This document shows positions 16,673 through 25,855 of a stretch of DNA of 64,000 bases, piece by piece. The DNA comes from Maritimibacter dapengensis (GTDB lineage: Bacteria > Pseudomonadota > Alphaproteobacteria > Rhodobacterales > Rhodobacteraceae), in contig NZ_JAHUZE010000002.1 in assembly GCF_019218265.1 (NCBI RefSeq), positions 558,001 to 622,000 of the forward strand, written 5' to 3'. The notes beneath the pieces were generated by a model. It worked only from the letters and a program-made list of their open reading frames with translations. It was not told the DNA's origin and did no database searches. The position numbers and the translations under genes are program-made. Positions within the stretch are counted from its first letter, which is position 1; each line of letters opens with the position of its first letter.

Positions 16673-17953
16673 ATGGCACAGATCGAAGACCACAAGCTGC
16701 GCTATGCGCTGGCGAACGAGTTGCATGCGCGGCCTTTTCCGTCGCTCGATGCGCCGTGTTTCGCCGTTTACCTCGCCATCAAACAGCCAGACAACGCCGC
16801 TGGTCGCGACCGGCAGGCGGATGTCGATCATCTGATCGCGCTGCTCGACAGGTTCGGGGCTGCGCATCCCAAGCCCGGCGCGAACCATTTCTTCGGAGAG
16901 ATCGGGAAATATCGGCTCAAGTGGGAGAGCCATACGGAGTTCGTCACTTACACCGTGTTCGGGGACGGGAACGCGGCCAAGCCGTTCGATCCGTCGATGT
17001 TCGACGTGTTCCCGGAAGATTGGCTGGCGCAGGCACCGGGCGTGCGCGTGACCTCGGCGCTGATCCGGGTCGAGACGCGCACGAATGAAGCGGAGATGCG
17101 CGAGAAGATCGACGCGTGGTTCGTGCCCGAAAGCGTTGCGGCGACCTATGTGCTGGGCCGCGATGCGGTGCTCGCGGCGGATTTCCGGATCGACGAGGGC
17201 GGGCATACCCGCTGCGCGGTCTTTGCCGCAGAGGGCTGTTCGCCGCGGCGGATCGGGCGGATCGTACAGCGGCTATGCGAGATCGAGACCTACAAGCAGA
17301 TGTCGATGCTGGGGCTCGCGCGGGCGCGGGCGCTTCAAGGGCGGCTTGGCGGCATCGGGGACGAACTGTCCGGGCTTGTCACGGGCATGGGGGAACCTGA
17401 GGGCGCGTCGGAGGAGCGGCTGAAGGACCTTCTGAAGATCTCGGCGGAGTTGGAAAAGCTGAACGCCCAAAGCTCGTTCCGGTTCGGGGCGACGGGGGCT
17501 TACGAGGCGATCGTGAACCAACGGATCGAGGTCTTGCGCGAGGAGCGTTGGGACGGGCGGCAGACCTTTCGCGAGTTCATGACGCGGCGCTACGAGCCTG
17601 CGATGCGCACCGTGAAATCGGTGGAGCGACAATTGCACGATATGGCCGAACGCGCGATGCGGGCGGGCGATCTGCTTCGGACCAAGGTTGACGTGGAACG
17701 CTCGGCTCAGAACCAGGCGTTGCTTGAAAGCATGGACAGGCGGGCCGATTTGCAGCTTCGCCTGCAACAGACTGTCGAAGGTCTGTCGGTCGTGGCGATC
17801 AGCTATTACGCGGTCTCGCTCGGAGCGTATCTGCTTGGGCCGGTGGCCAAGGCCATGCACATCGACAAGGCGGAGTTGTTGGCTCTGATCACGCTGCCGG
17901 TCGTGGCGGTGGTCTGGTTCACGGTGCGGCGGATCAGAAAGAAGTTTCACTGA
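16673..17953 (+). CDS. DUF3422 membrane-anchored protein
   Basis: A 426-residue DUF3422 protein (COG4949), recognised by the start HKLRYALANELHARPFP and by RIGRIVQRLCEIETYKQMSMLGLARAR mid-protein. The region 250-350 is charged and helical, probably coiled coil, and two hydrophobic helices at about 365-415 (VVAISYYAVSLGAYLLGPVAKA, LLALITLPVVAVVWFTV) anchor it by the C-terminus, with a basic RRIRKKFH tail. It has no known activity. It follows the decarboxylase gene by 87 bp and ends in a hairpin at 17964-17990. Confidence 0.87.
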   Translation: MAQIEDHKLRYALANELHARPFPSLDAPCFAVYLAIKQPDNAAGRDRQADVDHLIALLDRFGAAHPKPGANHFFGEIGKYRLKWESHTEFVTYTVFGDGNAAKPFDPSMFDVFPEDWLAQAPGVRVTSALIRVETRTNEAEMREKIDAWFVPESVAATYVLGRDAVLAADFRIDEGGHTRCAVFAAEGCSPRRIGRIVQRLCEIETYKQMSMLGLARARALQGRLGGIGDELSGLVTGMGEPEGASEERLKDLLKISAELEKLNAQSSFRFGATGAYEAIVNQRIEVLREERWDGRQTFREFMTRRYEPAMRTVKSVERQLHDMAERAMRAGDLLRTKVDVERSAQNQALLESMDRRADLQLRLQQTVEGLSVVAISYYAVSLGAYLLGPVAKAMHIDKAELLALITLPVVAVVWFTVRRIRKKFH

Positions 17954-17963
17954 CGCCAGATGC

Positions 17964-17990
17964 GCGGCTCCGGCAGAGCGCCGGAGCCGC
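17964..17990. terminator. Hairpin between convergent genes
   Basis: GCGGCTCCGGC and GCCGGAGCCGC form an 11-bp perfect stem with a 5-nt loop, between the DUF3422 gene and the convergent MetE-like gene. There is no T-run, but position and stem strength suggest a shared terminator. Confidence 0.55.
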
Positions 17991-18001
17991 CTAAGGCGGG
18001 A

Positions 18002-19120
18002 TCAGACGCCGCCCCAGATTTCCTCGGCGCAGCGCACGACGAGTTCCAGCTTTTTCCTTTGGTCGTCCTCGGTCACGGCGTTTCCGTGTTCGGTCGAGGA
18101 GAAGCCGCATTGGGGCGCGATGCCAAGTTGGTCGATGTCGACATATTTGGATGCCTCGTCGAATTTCGCCTTGAGCCAGTCCATGCTTTCGAGTTCGGGC
18201 GTCTTGGTGGTGATGAAGCCGGGCAGAACGCGCTGTTTTCCCTTGGGCAGAAGCGACAGCGGCTCAAGCCCACCTGCGCGGTCGGTGTCATATTCCATGA
18301 AGAATATGTCGACGCCGGTGGAGAAAATCGACTCGGCGGCAAGGTCATACGCGCCCTCGGCGGCGTGGGTGGAGCGGAAGTTGCCGCGGCACATGTGCAT
18401 GCCGATGAACATGTCGTCGGGACGGTCCTTGATCGCGTCATGCAGCACTTCGCCATACTTGCGGATCAGCGCGTCGGGGTCACGGCCTTCGGCCTCCTTG
18501 TCGGCGCGGTGTTTGGGGTCGCAGAGATAGGCGAAGAAGATGTCGTCCATCTGAAGGTACCGGCAGCCCGCGTCATAGAAGGCCTGCACGGCTTTCTTGT
18601 AGGTCGCGACCAGATCGGCAAACAGCGCTTCCTCGTCGTCGAGATACTCTTTCACGCGGATGTCCTTCTTCGCCGTGCGGAAGTGGCAGCAGGACGGACC
18701 GGGAATCGAGATTTTCGGGAGCACGTTGGTGTGCTCGGCCAGATACCTGAAATGGTCCAGCATCGGGTGGTCGTCGGGAAAATCGAGCTTGTCGGTGATC
18801 GCCGGATAGACGGGGGGCAGTTCGACGCCCTTGAAGCCCACGAAAGAGGACCCGTCGCGGGTTTCGATGTCCAGACCGTCGAGCATACCCATGAAATCAT
18901 AGTGCCAGAAGGTGCGCCGCGCCTCGCCGTCGGTGACGCATTTCAACCCGACCTCTTCCTGCATCTTCACCAGCGCAGGGATTTCGACGTCTTCAATCGC
19001 TTTCAGCTCCTCGGCGCTCATGTCGCCTGCGAAGAATTTGGGCCGTGCGTCCTTGATGGCAGCGGGGCGTAAGAGCGAGCCGACGTGATCGGCGCGAAAC
19101 GGGGGTGTGGGTGTGGGCAT
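18002..19120 (-). CDS. Cobalamin-independent methionine synthase (MetE C-terminal domain) family protein
   Basis: A 372-residue protein matching only the catalytic barrel of MetE (YxjG-type). It starts with FRADHVGSLLRPAAIKDAR and has VTDGEARRTFWHYDFM. The zinc ligands expected of the family are visible as His-x-Cys in GMHMCRGNFR and a Cys in GIAPQCGFSST. Full-length MetE uses a triglutamyl methyl-folate through its N-terminal half, which is absent here, so the methyl donor is unknown. ATG 19120 has GGAG 6 bases upstream; the longer frame has no such site. It lies 53 bp after the AlkD-like gene on the same strand. Confidence 0.87.
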   Translation of the reverse strand: MPTPTPPFRADHVGSLLRPAAIKDARPKFFAGDMSAEELKAIEDVEIPALVKMQEEVGLKCVTDGEARRTFWHYDFMGMLDGLDIETRDGSSFVGFKGVELPPVYPAITDKLDFPDDHPMLDHFRYLAEHTNVLPKISIPGPSCCHFRTAKKDIRVKEYLDDEEALFADLVATYKKAVQAFYDAGCRYLQMDDIFFAYLCDPKHRADKEAEGRDPDALIRKYGEVLHDAIKDRPDDMFIGMHMCRGNFRSTHAAEGAYDLAAESIFSTGVDIFFMEYDTDRAGGLEPLSLLPKGKQRVLPGFITTKTPELESMDWLKAKFDEASKYVDIDQLGIAPQCGFSSTEHGNAVTEDDQRKKLELVVRCAEEIWGGV

Positions 19121-19173
19121 GGTGTTCTCCGTGTGAGAGCGGCGGGACGCGCGCTTTTGAGGAGCTATACCAT

Positions 19174-19851
19174 TCACGCCAGATATTTCGAGGCTTCCCG
19201 GCGGGCAAATGACTTCATTCGAGAGCCATTTTTCTCAAGGAAATCATGAGCGCGGCTCATGTCGTGTTTCGACAGGTCACGAACCCACCAGGCCACCGCC
19301 TTCTGGATGAACCAGTCGGGGTCGTCAACGTAGCCTTCCGCCCATCCCAGCACGCGGTCGCGGATGGCGAGGTCTTCGGGTTTCGGGTGGTTCTGCTTGG
19401 TCCAGGGAAGGGTGATGACGAGGGCTGCGCGGCGCGTCCACATATGGTCCGAGCGGGTCCAGGGTTCGACATCCGCGATGCGGGTTGAATCGGCGGTGAG
19501 GCGTTTCTGCCCCGCCATGCAGGCGTGATCGGCGATGGCCCAGCTGTCGAAATCAGGCACCCAGCTTTGGATCAGTCGCCAGACACCATCGTCGGGTTTG
19601 ATCCGGGCCTGTGTGAGGAGCTTGGCTGCGGAGAGCCGCGCTTCGAAAATGTCCGTTTTCCACAACGCGTCGGCGAGGGCGATGCGCTCGTCTACTGTAA
19701 GCGATTGGCGCCAGTCTTTTGTCAGGTCGTTGAGCACCGGGTTGGGGATGCCCAGCACCTCGCGCGTTTGCTTGTGATAGGCTTTCTGACCCTCGGCGCG
19801 GCCCGGTTCGATGCGGGCGCGAAGCTCGGAAAGCGCCTCGTCCAGGGTCAT
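19174..19851 (-). CDS. DNA alkylation repair protein (AlkD-like)
   Basis: A 225-residue all-helical protein of the AlkD/DNA-alkylation-repair HEAT-like family. Recognisable stretches are KTDIFEARLSAAKLL, VPDFDSWAIADHAC and WFIQKAVAWWVRDLSKHD. AlkD glycosylases release positively charged alkylated bases through Trp and Asp residues; candidates (WIQSWVPDFDSWAIAD area) are present but not proven. It starts with an ATGA overlap on the stop of the PNPOx-like gene, so it is translated with it in the glmU-glmS unit. Confidence 0.82.
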   Translation of the reverse strand: MTLDEALSELRARIEPGRAEGQKAYHKQTREVLGIPNPVLNDLTKDWRQSLTVDERIALADALWKTDIFEARLSAAKLLTQARIKPDDGVWRLIQSWVPDFDSWAIADHACMAGQKRLTADSTRIADVEPWTRSDHMWTRRAALVITLPWTKQNHPKPEDLAIRDRVLGWAEGYVDDPDWFIQKAVAWWVRDLSKHDMSRAHDFLEKNGSRMKSFARREASKYLA

Positions 19852-20393
19852 TCGTCGAAGATGCCCGTGGGCAGCCCGTCGATGCTGGTCGTGTTCTTCT
19901 CGTCCCAGTAGGCGTGGATGCCCTCCGGCCCCTTGTCGTCAGCCCATTTGGCAAGCGTGTCGCGGTCGCGGGAGAAGTCCATGAACGGGACCGCGTAGCC
20001 GCAGGAGGTCTGCACGAGGTCGATCTGCATGTCATAGACCTGCCGCGCGCCCAGCGGATCGCCCCAATGGGCGACGAGATCGTCCCAGTCCGCATCACGC
20101 GGATGCACCGCACGGGCGGTGCCGTAGCACCGCAGGATCAGCGGGCGGGTGGTGTAGCTGCACCACATGAGCGTCATGCGGTTCGTATCGGCCAGATGCG
20201 CGGCGGTTTCGTTGCCGGAGCCGGTGAGGTTCAGCCACAGGATGCGGTTCGGCCCGACCACGCGCAGGCTGTCCATGCCCTTGGGCGAAATATTGACCCG
20301 ACCGGTCGCTGCCGCGCTGCCCACGAAGAACATGTGCTGCTCTTCGATGAAAGCCGTCAGACGGTCGTCCAGCGCCGGGAATTGCTTGGCCAT
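19848..20393 (-). CDS. Pyridoxamine 5'-phosphate oxidase-family protein
   Basis: A 181-residue split-barrel flavoprotein-type protein. It shows FFVGSAAATGRVNISPKGMDSLRVV and RILWLNLTGSGNETAAHLADTNRMTLMWCSY, the pattern of the general PNPOx-like family (COG3576-type) rather than of true PdxH. Members bind FMN or F420 and have various or unknown roles. It overlaps the glmS stop by 1 bp (TAATG) and overlaps the AlkD-like gene by 4 bp, so it is part of the glmU-glmS operon. The functional tie to amino-sugar synthesis is not evident. Confidence 0.83.
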   Translation of the reverse strand: MAKQFPALDDRLTAFIEEQHMFFVGSAAATGRVNISPKGMDSLRVVGPNRILWLNLTGSGNETAAHLADTNRMTLMWCSYTTRPLILRCYGTARAVHPRDADWDDLVAHWGDPLGARQVYDMQIDLVQTSCGYAVPFMDFSRDRDTLAKWADDKGPEGIHAYWDEKNTTSIDGLPTGIFDE

Positions 20394-22216
20394 TATTCCA
20401 CCGTCACGGATTTTGCCAGGTTGCGGGGCTGGTCCACGTCCGTGCCCTTGGCGATAGCCGCGTGATAGGCGAGGAGTTGGGCCGGGACGGCATAGAGGAT
20501 CGGTTGGATCATCTCTGGTGCGTCGGGCATCGTGATGGTGCGCCAGACGCCGCCACCTGCGGTTGCGATGGCGCGGGCGTCCGAGATCAGGAGCACACGA
20601 CCGCCGCGCGCCATGACTTCCTGCATGTTCGACACGGTCTTGTCGAAGAGCCCGTCATGGGGGGCGAGGACGACCGTGGGCGTGTCGCGGTCGACGAGCG
20701 CGATGGGGCCGTGTTTCAGTTCGCCGGAGGCATAACCTTCGGCGTGCAGATAGCTGATTTCCTTGAGTTTCAGCGCACCTTCGAGGGCGAGGGGGAACAT
20801 CTGCCCGCGCCCGAGGAACAGCACGTCATGGGCCAGCGCCACCTTGCGCGCGGCCTTGTCCAACTCGCCTTCGATGGAAATCGCATGGCTCATCAAGCCG
20901 GGGAGCTTGTGAAGGTCAGCGATCTTCACGGCAAGCTCGTCTTCGGTCAGGTGGCCGCGCTCGGACGCGGCCTTGAGCACCATGACCGCGAAGGTTGTGA
21001 GCATACAGGTGAACGCCTTGGTCGAAGCCACCGACACCTCGACCCCTGCATGGATCGGGAGCGCAATGTCGCTTTCGCGGGCGATGGAGCTTTCGGGGAC
21101 GTTCACGAGGCTGACGATCTTGTCCACCTTGCCCGCGCAATAGCGCAGGGCGGCAAGGGTATCGGCGGTTTCCCCGGACTGGCTCACATATATCGCCAGC
21201 GTGACCTCGGGGATCGGCGGTTCGCGGTAGCGAAACTCGGAGGCCACGTCGATATCGACGGGGAGGCGGGCATAGTTCTCGAACCAATGCTTCGCCACGA
21301 GGCCCGCGTAATAAGCCGTGCCGCAAGCGACAATGCTGATGCGCCTGATGGTCGTGAAATCGACGCCCGGAAGGTCCATCGCAACACCACCGTTCTTGTC
21401 GAGATACGCCTCGAGAACGTCGCCCACGACGGTCGGTTGTTCGGCGATTTCCTTCATCATGAAATGCTTGTAGCCGGCCTTTTCGATCCGCGTGGCATCC
21501 ATGCGGATTTCCTTGACCTTGCGGTTCGCGAGCTTGCCATTCGCGTCGTAAATCGTCGCGCCCTCGCGGGTGATGATCGCCCAATCGCCTTCTTCGAGAT
21601 AGGTGATCTTGTCGGTGAGCGGGGCGAGCGCGATGGCGTCGGAGCCGACATACATCTCACCATCGCCATGCCCGATGGCCAGCGGAGAGTTCTTTCGCGC
21701 CGCGATCATCAGATCCTTTTCGCCCTCGAACAGGAACAGGAGCGAATAGGCTCCTTCGATCCTGGGCAGCATCGCTTCGACGGCTTCGGCGGGGCTTTTG
21801 CCCTCATCCATCAGGAGGTCGACGAGGGCGGCCACGATTTCGGTGTCGGTCTGGCTTTCGAAGACGCGGCCCCTGGCTTCGAGTTCGGAGCGGAGCGTCG
21901 CGAAGTTCTCGATGATACCATTATGGACGACAGATACGCGGCCTGCGCGGTGCGGGTGTGCGTTGGGTTCTGTGACGCCGCCGTGGGTGGCCCAGCGGGT
22001 GTGGCCGATCCCGGCGTGGCCGGGCAGGGGGTCATGGACCAGAACATCGGACAGGTTGACGAGTTTGCCCACCGCACGACGGCGGTCCAGACCGCCGTCA
22101 TCCGCGACCGTGGCGATGCCCGCGCTGTCATAGCCACGGTATTCGAGTCGGCGCAGCGCCTCGACGATGATGGGGGACACTTCATGGTTGCCCAGAACGC
22201 CTACGATCCCGCACAT
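20393..22216 (-). CDS. glmS: Glutamine-fructose-6-phosphate aminotransferase
   Basis: A 607-residue GlmS. It makes glucosamine 6-phosphate from fructose 6-phosphate and glutamine, the entry to peptidoglycan and LPS amino sugars. The mature N-terminal Cys2 is in MCGIVGVLGN. The glutaminase domain has TRWATHGGVTEPNAHPH, and the isomerase half has two SIS domains (ACGTAYYAGLVAKHWFE, VSQSGETADTLAALR, FLGRGQMFPLALEGALKLKEI) and the tail QPRNLAKSVTVE. The length is standard. It follows glmU by 1 bp. No GlmS ribozyme-type leader is visible between the two genes. Confidence 0.98.
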   Translation of the reverse strand: MCGIVGVLGNHEVSPIIVEALRRLEYRGYDSAGIATVADDGGLDRRRAVGKLVNLSDVLVHDPLPGHAGIGHTRWATHGGVTEPNAHPHRAGRVSVVHNGIIENFATLRSELEARGRVFESQTDTEIVAALVDLLMDEGKSPAEAVEAMLPRIEGAYSLLFLFEGEKDLMIAARKNSPLAIGHGDGEMYVGSDAIALAPLTDKITYLEEGDWAIITREGATIYDANGKLANRKVKEIRMDATRIEKAGYKHFMMKEIAEQPTVVGDVLEAYLDKNGGVAMDLPGVDFTTIRRISIVACGTAYYAGLVAKHWFENYARLPVDIDVASEFRYREPPIPEVTLAIYVSQSGETADTLAALRYCAGKVDKIVSLVNVPESSIARESDIALPIHAGVEVSVASTKAFTCMLTTFAVMVLKAASERGHLTEDELAVKIADLHKLPGLMSHAISIEGELDKAARKVALAHDVLFLGRGQMFPLALEGALKLKEISYLHAEGYASGELKHGPIALVDRDTPTVVLAPHDGLFDKTVSNMQEVMARGGRVLLISDARAIATAGGGVWRTITMPDAPEMIQPILYAVPAQLLAYHAAIAKGTDVDQPRNLAKSVTVE

Positions 22217-22217
22217 A

Positions 22218-23570
22218 TCAATGACCTTTCTGCGCGGCTTTCAGCGCGCGAAGCTTTTCAAATAATTTGGTGGCAAACCCGTCCTTGTTGGATTGTCTCG
22301 CGCGGCCAATCGCCATTGCGCCGGGTTCGATATCTTCGGTGACGACCGTGCCTGTGGCCGTCATGGCCCCGTCGCCCACCGTTACCGGGGCAACCAGCAT
22401 CGTGTCGGAGCCGATAAATGTGTTGGCCCCGATATGTGTGTGATGCTTGAACACCCCGTCGTAATTGCAGGTGATCGTGCCCGCGCCGATATTTGCGGCT
22501 TCGCCCACGAAGGCATCCCCGATGTAGGACAGGTGATTGACCTTCGCGCCGGTGTCGATCACCGCGTTCTTGATTTCGACGAAATTTCCGACCTTCGCCC
22601 CTTCGGCCAGTTCCGCGCCGGGGCGCAGCCGCGCATAGGGGCCGATCACGGCGCCTCGGCTGACATGGCAGCCTTCGAGATGCGAAAAGGCGCGGATGCG
22701 CGCGCCGCTTTCGACGGTTACGCCGGGGCCGAACACCACGTTCGGCTCAATGATCGCATCGCGCCCGATCACGGTGTCGGCGGCGAAGAACACGCTGTCA
22801 CGGGCAACGAGGGTCACGCCGTTCTCAAGCGCCTCGTCCCGTTTCATGGCCTGAAACTGCGCCTCGGCCGCGGCAAGCTCGGCCCGGGTATTGATGCCCA
22901 GCGTCTCGGCCTCGGCACAGGTTACGGCTTCTGCGCGCAGGCCCCGGTCGCGCGCCACACCGACGATGTCGGTGAGGTAATACTCCCCCGAGGCGTTTTC
23001 GTTGCTGACCGCGGCGATGAGTTCGAACAACAACTCGGTGTCGGCGGCTAAAACCCCGGAGTTGCATAGGGTGATCGCGCGTTCATCATCACTGGCGTCC
23101 TTGAACTCGACGATGCGCAAGAGCTCTTGCCCGTTCATGACGAGCCGTCCGTAGCGCCCCGGATCGTCGGCCTCGAACCCAAGCACGACGACATCTGCGC
23201 CGCCCGCCCGTGCCTCGGCCATCGCTTCGAGCGTTTCAGGCCGGATGAAGGGCGTGTCCCCGTAGAGCACGAAGGCGTCGCCGGAGAAATCCGTCAGTGC
23301 CGCGCGCGCCTGATCGACCGCATGGGCGGTGCCGAGTTGCTCGGCCTGGATCACCACCTCGACCTCGGCATCGAGCGTCGCGGCGGCTTTCGTCACGGCC
23401 TGGGCCCCGTGGCCCGCGACCAGCACCGCGCGCTCGGGCGCGAGCGATGCGCCGGAGGCGAGCGCATGGGCGAAGAGCGGCAGGCCGCCCAATTCGTGAA
23501 GCACCTTCGGCAGGTCCGAATTCATTCGCGTTCCCTGACCGGCGGCGAGAACGATGAGCGCTGTGGCCAT
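22218..23570 (-). CDS. glmU: Bifunctional UDP-GlcNAc pyrophosphorylase/glucosamine-1-P acetyltransferase
   Basis: A 450-residue GlmU, carrying out the last two steps to UDP-GlcNAc. The N-terminal uridyltransferase domain starts LAAGQGTRMNSDLPKVLHELGG and the C-terminal left-handed beta-helix has hexapeptide repeats (AKVGNFVEIKNAVIDTGAKV, NIGAGTITCNYDGVFKH). GlmM is not encoded here. It is the first gene of the glmU-glmS-PNPOx-like-AlkD-like unit and diverges from the HAD phosphatase gene with an 81-bp gap that must hold both promoters. Confidence 0.98.
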   Translation of the reverse strand: MATALIVLAAGQGTRMNSDLPKVLHELGGLPLFAHALASGASLAPERAVLVAGHGAQAVTKAAATLDAEVEVVIQAEQLGTAHAVDQARAALTDFSGDAFVLYGDTPFIRPETLEAMAEARAGGADVVVLGFEADDPGRYGRLVMNGQELLRIVEFKDASDDERAITLCNSGVLAADTELLFELIAAVSNENASGEYYLTDIVGVARDRGLRAEAVTCAEAETLGINTRAELAAAEAQFQAMKRDEALENGVTLVARDSVFFAADTVIGRDAIIEPNVVFGPGVTVESGARIRAFSHLEGCHVSRGAVIGPYARLRPGAELAEGAKVGNFVEIKNAVIDTGAKVNHLSYIGDAFVGEAANIGAGTITCNYDGVFKHHTHIGANTFIGSDTMLVAPVTVGDGAMTATGTVVTEDIEPGAMAIGRARQSNKDGFATKLFEKLRALKAAQKGH

Positions 23571-23651
23571 ATCTGTGCACTTTTCTTTTGGTCTTCACCG
23601 TTTTAACCCTGCGCCCGTAACACGCAAGCCATTTGGTGGGAAGGCACAGCG

Positions 23652-24317
23652 ATGCAACGAAAGACGGTGATCTTCGATCTGGACGGCACGCTTGCAGATA
23701 CGTCGCGCGACCTGATCGCGGCGGCCAATGCCTGTTTCGCGCGACGCGGGCTCGCCGATGTGCTGGACCCGGTCGCGGATGCGTCCACGGCGTTTCACGG
23801 CGGGCGGGCGATGCTGACGCTGGGGGCATCACGGCTGGGTCTGGCCACAGAGCTCGTGGACGAGGAATATCCCTATCTGCTTGAGTGGTATGGCGAGAAT
23901 ATAGACCGACACACGGTGATGTATCCCGGTGCCGTGGCGGCGATCGAAGGGCTTCTCGCGGCAGGATACGGCGTGGGCGTCTGCACGAACAAGCCGGAGG
24001 GGCTGGCCGAGATGCTCCTGTCGCGGCTCGGGGTCAGGAGCCTCTTCGCGTCGCTCATCGGCGCGGATACGCTTCCCGTCAAGAAGCCCGACGCCGCGCC
24101 CTATGTCGCCTCGGTGGAGCGGGCGGGCGGCGTGGTCTCGGCGTCGCTTCTGGTCGGAGACACGGTGACGGACCGAGAAACGGCGCGCGCGGCCGGTGTG
24201 CCCGCGCTTCTGGTGACCTTCGGGCCGGACGGGCGGGGCGTGGCGACGCTCGAACCCGAGGGGCTTCTCGACCATTACGACGGGCTTGCGGGCGAAGTCG
24301 CGCGTTTGATCGGTTGA
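23652..24317 (+). CDS. gph: HAD hydrolase, phosphoglycolate phosphatase-like
   Basis: A 221-residue HAD-superfamily phosphatase with the nucleophile motif FDLDGTLADT (Asp9/Asp11), the lysine motif KKPDAAPY and the acidic motif LLVGDTVTDRETARAAGV. The helical cap between residues 15 and 80 is of the C1 Gph/PGP type. The expected role is clearing 2-phosphoglycolate; other small phosphoesters are possible. It is followed after 31 bp by the DegT aminotransferase gene on the same strand. Confidence 0.8.
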   Translation: MQRKTVIFDLDGTLADTSRDLIAAANACFARRGLADVLDPVADASTAFHGGRAMLTLGASRLGLATELVDEEYPYLLEWYGENIDRHTVMYPGAVAAIEGLLAAGYGVGVCTNKPEGLAEMLLSRLGVRSLFASLIGADTLPVKKPDAAPYVASVERAGGVVSASLLVGDTVTDRETARAAGVPALLVTFGPDGRGVATLEPEGLLDHYDGLAGEVARLIG

Positions 24318-24348
24318 CCGCACCCCACGCCGCGCGCAATCTCCGGTC

Positions 24349-25542
24349 ATGAGCGAGATTTTCAAAGGCAATTTCACCCAGCAGGAACCGATCCCCGACG
24401 CGGCGATCGAAGCCGCCGTCGCGGTGCTTCGGTCGGGTCGGCTGCACCGCTACAACACGGGTCCGGGCGAGGCCGGGGAGGTGGCGCTTCTGGAGGAGGA
24501 ATTCGCGGCCTGGTCCGGCGCGAGATATTGCCTTGCCGTTGCCTCGGGCGGATACGCGCTCGCCACCGCGCTCCGGGCCGTAGGCGTGAAGCCCGGCGAC
24601 CGGGTGCTCACCAATGCCTTCACGCTGGCTCCGGTGCCGGGTGCCATCGCCAGCGTCGGTGCGGTGCCCGTGTTCGTCGGCGTGACCGAAAGCCTTGTCA
24701 TCGACCTTGACGATCTCGCGGCCAAGGCCGAAGGCGCAGAGGTCCTGATGCTCAGCCACATGCGCGGTCATATCGCGGACATGGACGCGCTCATAGCGCT
24801 AAGCGCGGCGCGTGGGCTTACCGTGATCGAGGATTGCGCCCATACGATGGGGGCACGGTGGAACGGGGTGCTGTCGGGCCGTAATGGGACGATCGGCTGT
24901 TACTCGACGCAGACCTACAAGCACATGAATTCGGGTGAAGGCGGGCTTCTCATCACCGACGACGAAGAGTACGCGGCGCGCGCCATCATGCTGTCGGGGA
25001 GTTACATGCTCTACGAGCGCCACCGCGCTGCGCCGGGGTCAGACGTCTTCGAACGGGTGAAATACGACACGCCCAATATCTCGGGCCGGATGGACAACCT
25101 GCGTGCCGCGATCCTCAGGCCGCAATTGCGCGACCTCGACGCGCAATGCGAACGCTGGAATGCGCGCTACCGGGTGGTGGAGACCGGGCTGCGGAACACC
25201 CCGGGGCTGACGGTGATCGAGCGGCCCGACGCGGAAGATTACGTCATGTCCTCGTTCCAGTTCCTTTTGCTCGACTGGCCGGACGGGAAAATTGAAGAGG
25301 TCGTTGTGCGGTGCGCAAAGCGCGGGGTCGAGCTCAAATGGTTCGGCGCAGCGGACCCCGTGGGGTTCACCTCGCGCTACGATTCCTGGCGCTATGCGCC
25401 GTCCGAGCCGATGCCGGCCACTGATCGGGTGCTGAAAGGTATCCTCGACCTGCGCCTGCCGTTGACCTTTTCCGAAGACGATTGCGCACAGATCGCGCGG
25501 ATCGTCCGGGCGGAAGTGTCCAGCGTGCATCAAGCCGCCTGA
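24349..25542 (+). CDS. DegT/DnrJ/EryC1/StrS-family aminotransferase
   Basis: A 397-residue PLP-dependent sugar aminotransferase-like protein (fold I). The PLP lysine is in CYSTQTYKHMNSGEGGLLIT, and ASGGYALATALRA and IEDCAHTMGARWNG are the usual cofactor-binding stretches. Most relatives aminate nucleotide-bound keto sugars for O-antigen or antibiotic sugars, but no other sugar-nucleotide gene is nearby, so the substrate is open. A terminator-like hairpin and repeat block follow immediately. Confidence 0.83.
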   Translation: MSEIFKGNFTQQEPIPDAAIEAAVAVLRSGRLHRYNTGPGEAGEVALLEEEFAAWSGARYCLAVASGGYALATALRAVGVKPGDRVLTNAFTLAPVPGAIASVGAVPVFVGVTESLVIDLDDLAAKAEGAEVLMLSHMRGHIADMDALIALSAARGLTVIEDCAHTMGARWNGVLSGRNGTIGCYSTQTYKHMNSGEGGLLITDDEEYAARAIMLSGSYMLYERHRAAPGSDVFERVKYDTPNISGRMDNLRAAILRPQLRDLDAQCERWNARYRVVETGLRNTPGLTVIERPDAEDYVMSSFQFLLLDWPDGKIEEVVVRCAKRGVELKWFGAADPVGFTSRYDSWRYAPSEPMPATDRVLKGILDLRLPLTFSEDDCAQIARIVRAEVSSVHQAA

Positions 25543-25823
25543 TGGCGGCTCCGGAGGGCCAGCCCTCCGGACCTCCCGGGATATTTCGAGACCGGAAAGG
25601 GGGGGCGGGTCCACCCCCGGGATCTGACCCGGGGGCTTTCCGGTCACGGTCATCGGCTTCCCAGCCTGTACCGTTCGTCCATCATCGCGCATTAAAGTTA
25701 ACGTTCCCTTTCCGGTCAAAAATATCCCAGGGGGTGCGGGGGACTGGTTCCCCGCATGGATCGGCGGGGGGCGCAGCCCCGCGGCGAAACATGTTGACGC
25801 GACTCGGGGCGCGGGCCTAGAAA
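25543..25823. repeat. Intergenic repeat block with three dyads
   Basis: No gene is visible here. A hairpin TCCGGAGGG-CCAG-CCCTCCGGA lies at 25550-25571 and another, CCCCCGGG-ATCTGA-CCCGGGGG, at 25614-25635. A larger inverted repeat joins GGGATATTT...ACCGGAAAGG (25578-25600) with CCTTTCCGGT...AAATATCCC (25707-25728). The hairpin followed by ACCTCC and a TA-TTT stretch recurs after rnj (59321-59370), suggesting a dispersed repeat family. Confidence 0.65.
25550..25571 (+). terminator. Hairpin after the DegT gene
   Basis: A 9-bp perfect stem with a 4-nt loop 8 bp after the stop codon. There is no T-run, so termination is probable rather than certain. Confidence 0.5.
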
Positions 25824-25837
25824 TGAACAAGCGTTCA
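25824..25837. promoter_or_regulatory. Operator-like dyad TGAAC-AAGC-GTTCA upstream of ivd
   Basis: A perfect 5-bp inverted repeat with a 4-bp spacer, 19 bp before the chosen ivd start. The shape suits a TetR-type repressor of acyl-CoA genes. It overlaps an in-frame ATG at 25823, which argues against that codon as the start. Confidence 0.5.
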
Positions 25838-25855
25838 ATAAAGGGAGGAGCGCCC

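Noticed and set aside
25824-25837. GAAC-N4-GTTC as a LexA (SOS) box
   Set aside because: That form is the Gram-positive box; alphaproteobacterial LexA uses GTTC-N7-GTTC, and the downstream gene is catabolic.
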